64,000 nt of DNA, from positions 311,405 through 375,404 of the forward strand of contig JACRLI010000014.1 in NCBI GenBank assembly GCA_016235265.1, read 5' to 3'. Positions 58,785-64,000 of this stretch are shown here, in pieces. The position numbers and the translations under genes are program-made. This DNA is from Candidatus Eisenbacteria bacterium. GTDB lineage: Bacteria; Eisenbacteria; RBG-16-71-46; JACRLI01. Every line of letters begins with the position of its first letter. The first letter of the stretch is position 1. The notes under the pieces were generated by a model. That model made no database searches and had not been told where the DNA came from. It saw only the letters and a list, made by a program, of their open reading frames with translations.

Positions 58785-58798
58785 GGCACGTTCGGTGC
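58785..58798 (+). promoter_or_regulatory. Candidate sigma-54 (-24/-12) promoter
   Basis: GGCACGTTCGGTGC fits the GG-N10-GC rule. The -24 part GGCACG matches TGGCACG except the preceding T, and the -12 part is GTGC against TTGC. It is 75 nt upstream of the small-peptide ATG and downstream of the repeat cluster, the usual order for an enhancer-dependent promoter. The same bases also form a GGCAC/GTGCC inverted repeat, so a hairpin or operator is an alternative. Confidence 0.5.
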
Positions 58799-58873
58799 CT
58801 TATAGGCCGGCACCGGCTTAGGTCGGCCGCGTGATCATCGCGCGGTCCACAACCGCAACTTTGGAGGTAGCCC

Positions 58874-59077
58874 ATGGCCTCGATCCGCTCCCGCTTGCTC
58901 CGCACCGGCCTCGTGCTCGTCTGCGTCGCGACACTCCTTGCTCCCGCAGCGGCCCTGGCTGGAGAGCCTGACAATCCTCAGCCGATTCCCGCGACGTGCA
59001 CCACCTCCACCTCGCTGTCGCTGCTCGATCTCATGATCCTGACCGCGACCTCAACCGTATTGAGCATCCCCCTGTGA
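58874..59077 (+). CDS. Small secreted peptide precursor, unknown
   Basis: 67 residues with a strong GGAGG site 6 nt before the ATG. Residues 1-29 are a clear signal peptide (basic start, then a hydrophobic core around TGLVLVCVATLLAPAAALA). The predicted mature peptide is about 38 residues: a Pro-rich, acidic beginning (GEPDNPQPIPATC) and a Ser/Thr/Leu-rich hydrophobic end (LLDLMILTATSTVLSIPL). One Cys is left. The stop overlaps the GTG of the next gene (GTGA), supporting real translation. I do not recognise a family; a signal or structural peptide is possible. Confidence 0.6.
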   Translation: MASIRSRLLRTGLVLVCVATLLAPAAALAGEPDNPQPIPATCTTSTSLSLLDLMILTATSTVLSIPL

Positions 59078-59559
59078 GCACGCAGTTCACCGGGTACCCG
59101 GTGGCCGGCGGCCGGTCCGCCAGGCTTCGAGAGTTCGAGGTGTGGGCGGATCGGACCTCCCGGTGGAGTGGCCCGGTGCTGGTGATCGGCGGATCCTCGC
59201 GGATTCGCGAGAGCTTCGCGCGGCTTCTCCACCGGGAGTGGGTCAGACCGGGGGGGGCGTTCCGATGCGTGGACGGGTCCTCCCCTGTGCCGGCCACCAG
59301 TTTCTCGATCCTGCGGCACCCGGACTCGCCAGCTGCCGGTGGGACTCTGTTCGTGGACCCGGTGGACCGACTCCGGCTTCCGGACCAGCGAAGGCTGCTG
59401 GCCTGGCTCGATGCGCGAGACGTCCGCACCGGCTCGTTGGGCGCGCCCTGGCGCCTGGTCGCCGGCCTGGACGCGCCCTTCGGCGAACTCAGCGGCGCGC
59501 ACCGGCTGCTGCCGGCGCTGCTCGACAGCCTGGACAAGTGGAGGATCGACCTCAGGTAG
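59074..59559 (+). CDS. Miniature degenerate sigma-54-activator-like AAA+ protein
   Basis: 161 residues. The order of blocks copies a sigma-54-type ATPase: VLVIGGSSRIRESFARLLHRE (Walker A position, 36-55), FRCVDGSS (63-70), GGTLFVDPVDRLRLPDQRRLL (Walker B position, 89-109), WRLVAGLDAP, and LLPALLDSLDKWRIDL in place of the arginine-finger helix. But the Walker A Lys is absent (GGSSRIRE), Walker B is DP rather than DE, and the GAFTGA region is deleted. It resembles the Sigma54_activ_2-type mini domain and should not hydrolyse ATP normally. The start overlaps the secreted-peptide stop. Confidence 0.65.
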   Translation: MSTQFTGYPVAGGRSARLREFEVWADRTSRWSGPVLVIGGSSRIRESFARLLHREWVRPGGAFRCVDGSSPVPATSFSILRHPDSPAAGGTLFVDPVDRLRLPDQRRLLAWLDARDVRTGSLGAPWRLVAGLDAPFGELSGAHRLLPALLDSLDKWRIDLR

Positions 59560-59627
59560 CTGCAGCACCGGCCGCAATGCGCGCGGGAACTCCACACGCC
59601 GCGTGCCACGCAAGGAGGTGGTGAGCC

Positions 59628-60227
59628 GTGAACATCGGGACGGAGCCGGAGATCGGCCAGAAGGAAACGCAGCGCGCGGCCCGCAACCGCGAGAAGCTCG
59701 CCGAGCTGTACCCGCACTTCGCGGACAGCGTTCGACCCATCCTGTCGGAACTGGAAGCCGCCGGCTTCCGGCCCCGGATCCAGGTGGCGTGGCGCAGTCC
59801 CGAAGAGGAGCTCAAGGCGTACAAGGCCGGCATCAGCCAGAGCGTGCACGGAATGCACGGCATCTCCGGGCGCCTGAATCAACCCGAGTCGCTCGCGGCG
59901 GACGTGGTCGAGAACGACGATCCGGACGCAATCCGCATTCCCTTCGCTCTCCAGCTCGCCAGCTCCGCCCAGGCGCACTCCTGCCAGACCGGCATCCTCA
60001 TGGGCCTTCCTCACAATCTTGCCGAAGCAGTGACGGCCGCGATCGCCCGCGGCGACTGGGGCGCGCGCGTGAAGCTGGGCTGGAACCCGCTGCACGTCCA
60101 GGCTGCCGGGCTGTCCCTGGGAGAGGCCAGGGCAGGAAAGCGCCCGGGAGGGGCGCCGGCAGGGACGACCCCGCCGAGGGCGGGCTCCGGTCACGAACCC
60201 GCGGGGGTGCGCCCGCTCCGGCCATGA
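59628..60227 (+). CDS. Peptidase M15-like protein, tandem paralogue 1
   Basis: 199 residues from a GTG behind a very strong AAGGAGGTG site. An N-terminal helix (RAARNREKLAELYPHFADSVRPIL) is followed by a core resembling D-Ala-D-Ala/LD-carboxypeptidases of family M15: Arg/Ser region VAWRSPEEELKAY, S72-x-H74, Asp92 in SLAADVVE and His156 in PLHVQAAG as likely zinc ligands. No signal peptide, so unless exported otherwise it is cytosolic. The last 35 residues are a Pro/Gly/Arg-rich tail. It shares clear similarity with the gene at 60488. Confidence 0.55.
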   Translation: MNIGTEPEIGQKETQRAARNREKLAELYPHFADSVRPILSELEAAGFRPRIQVAWRSPEEELKAYKAGISQSVHGMHGISGRLNQPESLAADVVENDDPDAIRIPFALQLASSAQAHSCQTGILMGLPHNLAEAVTAAIARGDWGARVKLGWNPLHVQAAGLSLGEARAGKRPGGAPAGTTPPRAGSGHEPAGVRPLRP

Positions 60228-60230
60228 CAC

Positions 60231-60251
60231 CGGCGGAATCCGGTTCCGCCG
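60231..60251 (+). terminator. Short hairpin after M15-like paralogue 1
   Basis: CGGCGGAA (60231-60238) pairs with TTCCGCCG (60244-60251) over 5 nt, starting 4 nt after the stop codon. No U-tract. Nothing else was recognised in the 260-nt gap up to 60487. Confidence 0.45.
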
Positions 60252-60487
60252 AGGCATCGTCCGGCAGGCCCATGGCCCGAGGGGGGCGCTCGGTTGGGTG
60301 GAGCAATCTCGCGGACAGATCGGCTCCGCGACGCGCCACCTGGCTCTCCGCACTGGGACACCCCGGGGCCATGGCCGCCGGCGAAACTCGAGTCGAGCAC
60401 GCAAGACTGGGCTCACGCTGCCCATCCGCCGGTTCCCGGTGGGCGGGAGCGGGCCCGAAGCGGGAAGAGCCCGAGACGGAGTATCGA

Positions 60488-61012
60488 ATGCCAATCACAC
60501 AGGGACGCTCGCGAGGGGCCCGGGATCTCGAACGCGCCGCGCGCAACCGGGAGAAGCTGGCCGAGGTGTACCCGCCATTCGCCGAGAAGGTGCGCGCGAT
60601 CCTCTCCGACCTGGAGGGGATCGGCCGGCAGCCGATGATCATTCGCTCGTGGCAGAGCCCGGAGGAACGGGAGGCGACTCCCGCCGCGTGCTCCGCGAAC
60701 CAGGACTACTCCCTGCACCAGGTGACGGGAGTCATCGGGCAGCCGGAGGCGCTGGCGGTGGACATCGTGGATGAGGGGCATCCGGACGAAGCCCACGCGA
60801 TGTTCGCACTCCAGCTCGCCTATGCGGCCTTCGCCCACGGCTGCGAGACGGGCATCGTGGACGGGCTCCCCGCGGAGGCCGTCGCTGCGATCCAGGACGC
60901 GGTGGGCCGCGGAGACTGGGCTGCCGAGGTGACGCCGGGCCGGAGCCCGGGGCACGTGCAGCCGGCGGGGTTCACGGTGGCGGAGGCGAGGGCGGGAAGG
61001 CGGCCGAAGTAG
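60488..61012 (+). CDS. Peptidase M15-like protein, tandem paralogue 2
   Basis: 174 residues, clearly paralogous to the gene at 59628: same helix RAARNREKLAEVYPPFAEKVRAIL, same WQSPEERE region, S-x-H in DYSLHQVTG, Asp in ALAVDIVDEG, and His in PGHVQPAGF. The G-H-V here is closer to the M15 G-H-x motif than in paralogue 1. It also ends in EARAGRRPK like its partner. No signal peptide. The ribosome binding site is weak, so the exact start is uncertain. Confidence 0.55.
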   Translation: MPITQGRSRGARDLERAARNREKLAEVYPPFAEKVRAILSDLEGIGRQPMIIRSWQSPEEREATPAACSANQDYSLHQVTGVIGQPEALAVDIVDEGHPDEAHAMFALQLAYAAFAHGCETGIVDGLPAEAVAAIQDAVGRGDWAAEVTPGRSPGHVQPAGFTVAEARAGRRPK

Positions 61013-61055
61013 GGGGCGGGCCGGCAGCGCTGCGGGCCCATGCTACACTCCCGCC

Positions 61056-61784
61056 ATGGCCGATTCCCCGACGGCACCAAGTCTCGCCGCCGCAGTTCTC
61101 CGCGCCTCGCGCCGCCTGGTGATCCTCACCGGCGCGGGCATCTCCGCCGAGAGCGGCGTTCCCACCTTCCGTGGCGCCGGCGGCTACTGGCGCAACCGCA
61201 GCTTCATGGAGCTGGCCACGCCCGAGGCGTTCGCTGCGGACCCCCGGCTGGTATGGGATTGGTACCTGGAGCGTCGCCGCACGGTGCGCGCCTGCGAGCC
61301 GAACGCCGCGCACCGGGCCATCGCGGCGTGGTCGCAGCTGGGGCGCGGCACGCTCATCACCCAGAACGTGGATGGCCTGCACGAGCGCGCCGGCACCTCG
61401 GCGGTGGTGCGCTTTCACGGCTCGCTGTGGCACAACCGGTGCGGGGAGTGCCGGGAGGAGCGGTTGGTCGCCGACCTCGAGTACCCGGAACTGCCGCGAT
61501 CGCCCTGCTGCCACGCGCCGGAGAGACCGGGAGTGGTGTGGTTCGGGGAGGCCATTCCTTCGGAGGCGGTGAAGTCCACGGAACTCGCGGTTGCGGGCGC
61601 GGACGCGGTGCTGGTCATCGGCACCAGCGGCGCGGTGTACCCCGCGGCGGGCATCGTGGCGGCGGTCCGCTCGAGCGGCGCGAAGGCCATCGAGGTGAAC
61701 CCGGAGGACACCTCCCTGGAGGTGGACGTGGCGCTCCGGATGCCCGCCGCGGAGGCGGTGCCACGGATTCTGCCGTCGCGTTGA
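61056..61784 (+). CDS. cobB: SIR2-family NAD-dependent protein deacylase
   Basis: 242 residues. Sirtuin motifs: TGAGISAESGVPTFRG (25-40), TQNVDGLHERAG (102-113), catalytic His121 in FHGS, VVWFGE (160-165) and GTSGAVYPAA. Tyr70 and Arg73 (WYLER) match the YxxR pocket of class III sirtuins that remove succinyl or malonyl groups. The zinc site has CGEC (129-132), but the second pair is an adjacent CC (151-152) rather than CxxC, so zinc binding may be altered. It stands alone; the group II intron begins 152 nt further on. Confidence 0.88.
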   Translation: MADSPTAPSLAAAVLRASRRLVILTGAGISAESGVPTFRGAGGYWRNRSFMELATPEAFAADPRLVWDWYLERRRTVRACEPNAAHRAIAAWSQLGRGTLITQNVDGLHERAGTSAVVRFHGSLWHNRCGECREERLVADLEYPELPRSPCCHAPERPGVVWFGEAIPSEAVKSTELAVAGADAVLVIGTSGAVYPAAGIVAAVRSSGAKAIEVNPEDTSLEVDVALRMPAAEAVPRILPSR

Positions 61785-62380
61785 CCGGCACGCATCGCCG
61801 CGGGCCGCCCGGTCGGGGCAATAGCCCGGGCGCCACAGCCGATCCGCCCCGCGCGGTCGACCAGGCCCGCGGCCGATCCACCCCGAGCAGCCCCCGCTAC
61901 ACTCCCCGCCCGGTATCCTGCTATCATCCCGCCATGGTGCGTCCTGACGAACGGCTCCCAGCCGTTCACGCTGCACCGAGCCAGCGGGTGAGAGTCCCGC
62001 CCAGAGAAGATCGAAGCCTCTGGTAGCAGGTCCCGGGCGTTGGGAGAGATTCCTGCGTCTGAGCGGGGCGTCAAGAGCCTCTACGGAGGAAGCGAGATTG
62101 CGGGCCGCAACATGAAGTGAAGTCTGCCGCCTCGACAGATAAACAATGCGGGAGCCGAGCCGAGCATGTCACGGCGAAGGCCATGTTCGCAGCGCGAGAC
62201 TTCGAGGAACACGCGCAGCGAGTCCTGCCGGGGTAGGGGGCGCGGCACGCGGTCAAGGTTCGGTGCGGAACAGGAGAGGCCCGTCTGTGTGGCCCCGCGT
62301 CGGGGCGAGGTGGCTCGTATAAGCCGAAGGTGAAGTCGAGCGCTGCACAGCGGGAGTCCGAGGGGGTCGTAGTGCCGAGG

Positions 62381-63808
62381 ATGGCGGTGACGAAGAACGC
62401 CGCTGGAGGAAAGGGCCCCTGGGGCGGGAGAGCCGAAGGCGGAGGTAAGCGCAAGGGCATGGCCGGCAAGACCGGACCCAACAACCCCGCGGGGCGCGAG
62501 TCCCGCGACAAAGTGCGACAACTTCAACGTCGGCTGTGGGTGGCGGCCAAGCGGCAGCCGGGGCGCCGATTCCACGCGCTGTATGACCGCATCTGGAGGG
62601 GTGACGTCCTTCGGGAAGCGTGGAAGCGGGTGAGGCGGAACCGAGGCGCGGCAGGCGTGGATGAAGAGACGCTGGCCGGGCTGGAGCAGTACGGAGTCGA
62701 GCGCTTCCTGGAAGAGCTTGGCGAGATGCTGCGAGCAGGCAGGTACCGGCCAGCAGCGGTGTTGCGCCGGTACATCCCGAAGGCGGATGGCAAGAAGCGG
62801 CCGTTGGGCATACCGACGGTACGGGACCGGGTGGTGCAGGCGGCGGCGAAGCTGGTGCTGGAGCCGATCTTCGAGGCGGACTTCCGTCCGTGCTCGTTTG
62901 GGTTCCGGCCGAGGCGGAGCGCCACCGGGGCCCTGGAGAGCCTGCGCAAGCTGGGATCTCGGGGCTACAACCACGTACTGGATGCGGACATTCGAGATTA
63001 CTTCGGAAGCATCGACCATCGGAAGCTGATGCTTCTGGTGGAACAGCGGGTCTCGGATCGGCGGGTACTCAAGCTGCTGCGGCAGTGGCTCTGTGCCGGG
63101 GTGATGGAAGAGGGACAGATGCGGGAGAACCTCTCTGGGACACCCCAGGGAGGAGTGATTTCGCCGCTGCTCTCGAACATCTACCTCAACGCTCTCGACA
63201 CGGTGTGGGAACGCCGGTGGGCCCATCTGGGCATGCTGGTGCGCTACGCGGACGACTTCGTGGTGATGTGTCGGACGAAGTCGGCGTGCGAGGAGGCCGA
63301 GCGCCGGGTGAAGGGGATCCTCACGCGGCTGGGGCTGGAGCTGCACCCGGAGAAGACGAAGCGGCTGGATCTGAGCTGGGGACAGCAGGGGCTTGATTTC
63401 CTCGGCTGTCACCTGCGCAAGCGACTGAGCGGACCGATTTGGGCGAGAGAACGCCAAAGGGTGTACTTTCTCCAGCGGTGGCCCTCGCAGCGCAGCATGC
63501 AACGGGTACGGCAGCGGGTGAAGGAGTTGACCGGCCGGGAACGCAACGGGGTGAAGGATGTGCGGGTCTTGATCCGCGACCTCAACCCGGTGCTTCGTGG
63601 CTGGGGCACCTACTTCCAGACCGGGAACGCCAACAACAAGTTCAATCGGGTCGACACGTACGTCTGGCAGCGGCTCCATGGCTTCATGGTGAAGCGCAAG
63701 GGTCGCCATCTGCGAGCGGGCGAAGCCGACCTCTGGACTCGCCAGTTCTTCCATCAGCACGGGCTGCACCGCCTGCGAGGCACCGTCTGTTACCCGGGGA
63801 CCGCGTAA
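62381..63808 (+). CDS. ltrA: Group II intron reverse transcriptase/maturase
   Basis: About 475 residues. RT motifs: RRNRGAAGVD (86-94), AKLVLEPIFEADFRPCSFGFRP (RT1-2 region), LDADIRDYFGSID (200-212), GTPQGGVISPLL (253-264), and the catalytic YADD at 289-292. The maturase (X/GIIM) part contains LIRDLNPVLRGWGTYF and the terminal DLWTRQFFHQHGLHRLRGT. No HNH endonuclease domain follows, so it should be an endonuclease-minus intron. The ATG at 62381 is chosen; a GTG at 62330 in the same frame is possible. Confidence 0.9.
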   Translation: MAVTKNAAGGKGPWGGRAEGGGKRKGMAGKTGPNNPAGRESRDKVRQLQRRLWVAAKRQPGRRFHALYDRIWRGDVLREAWKRVRRNRGAAGVDEETLAGLEQYGVERFLEELGEMLRAGRYRPAAVLRRYIPKADGKKRPLGIPTVRDRVVQAAAKLVLEPIFEADFRPCSFGFRPRRSATGALESLRKLGSRGYNHVLDADIRDYFGSIDHRKLMLLVEQRVSDRRVLKLLRQWLCAGVMEEGQMRENLSGTPQGGVISPLLSNIYLNALDTVWERRWAHLGMLVRYADDFVVMCRTKSACEEAERRVKGILTRLGLELHPEKTKRLDLSWGQQGLDFLGCHLRKRLSGPIWARERQRVYFLQRWPSQRSMQRVRQRVKELTGRERNGVKDVRVLIRDLNPVLRGWGTYFQTGNANNKFNRVDTYVWQRLHGFMVKRKGRHLRAGEADLWTRQFFHQHGLHRLRGTVCYPGTA

Positions 63809-63834
63809 TGCAGCCATCCGAGATCCCACCCGTA

Positions 63835-63866
63835 AGCCGTGTGCGGGAAATCCGCACGCACGGTCT
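63835..63866 (+). ncRNA. Group II intron domain V
   Basis: AGCCGTGTGCGG, a GAAA loop and TCCGCACGCACGGTCT form the compact catalytic hairpin of group II introns, with the two-nucleotide bulge region and GNRA tetraloop. It is followed by a longer imperfect stem (about 63870-63919) taken as domain VI. Confidence 0.85.
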
Positions 63867-63921
63867 GAAAGGGGGTTCTACCCCGCACCGTGTGACCCAC
63901 GGTGTCACGTAGGATCTACCA

Positions 63922-64000
63922 ATGCCCGCGAATCTCACGCCCCAGTACAAGGAGGCGGAGGACCGCTTCCGCGCGGCGGTGAGCCACGAGGACAAGCTGG
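63922..64000 (+). CDS. Obg/DRG-type GTPase with TGS domain, N-terminus only
   Basis: The frame from ATG 63922 is open to the window end and begins MPANLTPQYKEAEDRF. This opening is typical of bacterial and archaeal DRG-like GTPases, which start with ANLTPQY-x-AE and later carry a G domain and TGS domain. Only 26 codons are present. The group II intron lies immediately upstream, so the native ribosome binding site is now on the intron or 5' exon. Confidence 0.6.
   Translation, partial: MPANLTPQYKEAEDRFRAAVSHEDKL

Larger units (their letters stand above)
58441..58873. other. 433-nt divergent regulatory region, A+T-richer than its surroundings
   Basis: No gene. It contains direct and inverted repeats (58533-58721), a -24/-12-type promoter (58785-58798) and the leader of the small-peptide gene. 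The middle (about 58530-58760) is much richer in A+T than the coding DNA on either side. Confidence 0.7.
61937..63919 (+). mobile_element. Group II intron with maturase (ends inferred)
   Basis: The 5' end is set at GTGCGTCC (61937), matching the GUGCG consensus; the ribozyme 5' domain continues with GCCAGCGGGTGAGAGTCCCG. The RT gene fills domain IV. Domain V (63835-63866) and a long domain VI-like stem end at CTAC (63919). This places the intron directly in front of the GTPase start codon at 63922. The exact 3' splice point could differ by a few bases. Confidence 0.85.

Noticed and set aside
58996..59073. Earlier start for the mini-AAA gene
   Set aside because: An ATG at 58996 would overlap most of the secreted-peptide gene and adds a His/Arg/Asp-rich segment without fold; GTG 59074 is coupled to the peptide stop.

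Overview
The window is a very GC-rich stretch of a Gram-negative chromosome. Outer-membrane genes (two TonB-dependent receptors, a TolC-type channel, a beta-barrel protein), several lipoproteins and a FlgD-like C-terminal domain on a secreted phosphoesterase place it in a diderm. The mix of a kinase-linked sigma-54-type regulator, a PEP-CTERM protein, Big/NHL lipoproteins and FlgD-like tails resembles uncultured FCB-group-like lineages (Candidatus Eisenbacteria is my best guess) or a myxobacterium-like organism. No rRNA, tRNA or CRISPR array was seen, so the taxonomy is inference.

Layout. 1-8.3 kb: the tail of yajQ, a CPBP protease and a forward run of NHL lipoprotein, hydantoinase/oxoprolinase subunits A and B, VOC, DUF1330, GNAT and PH-domain genes, tightly packed and often overlapping by 1-3 nt. 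8.3-10 kb: a looser, lower-GC stretch with a perfect 33-bp inverted repeat and an orphan secreted protein. 10-23.2 kb: housekeeping and peptide genes (TrmO, NagZ, aminotransferase, C-terminal processing protease, M3-like peptidase, trans-sulfuration enzyme, TPR protein, two-lobed retropepsin) followed by the sulfur-relay pair cysteine desulfurase-MnmA. 23.3-25 kb: an IS1380-like element. 25-31 kb: secreted phosphoesterase, ADP-forming acyl-CoA synthetase, beta-barrel protein and a PEP-CTERM protein with a clear sigma-70 promoter.

31-36.3 kb: a thiamine salvage locus. A TPP riboswitch precedes a TonB receptor, an SSS-family symporter and a PaaI-type thioesterase on the minus strand; thiamine pyrophosphokinase is divergent. 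36.4-43.4 kb: a DUF1028 protein and a TolC-adaptor-RND efflux operon. 43.6-48.4 kb: a TonB receptor-YfiR-hybrid histidine kinase operon. 48.4-53.8 kb: an AspT/YidE-type transporter and an alpha/beta hydrolase firing from overlapping divergent -10 elements, then an alkyltransferase-like protein, a DEAD-box helicase with a low-complexity insert and a YcxB-like membrane protein.

53.8-61 kb is the most unusual region. A 1542-residue Ser/Thr kinase-TPR-GAF-AAA+-Fis regulator lacks the GAFTGA loop needed for sigma-54 contact. It faces an A+T-richer intergenic region with spaced repeats and a -24/-12-type promoter. Beyond that lie a tiny secreted peptide gene, a miniature degenerate sigma-54-type AAA+ protein overlapping it, and two tandem M15-like paralogues. 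61-64 kb: a sirtuin, a complete-looking group II intron with its maturase, and the start of an Obg/DRG-type GTPase.
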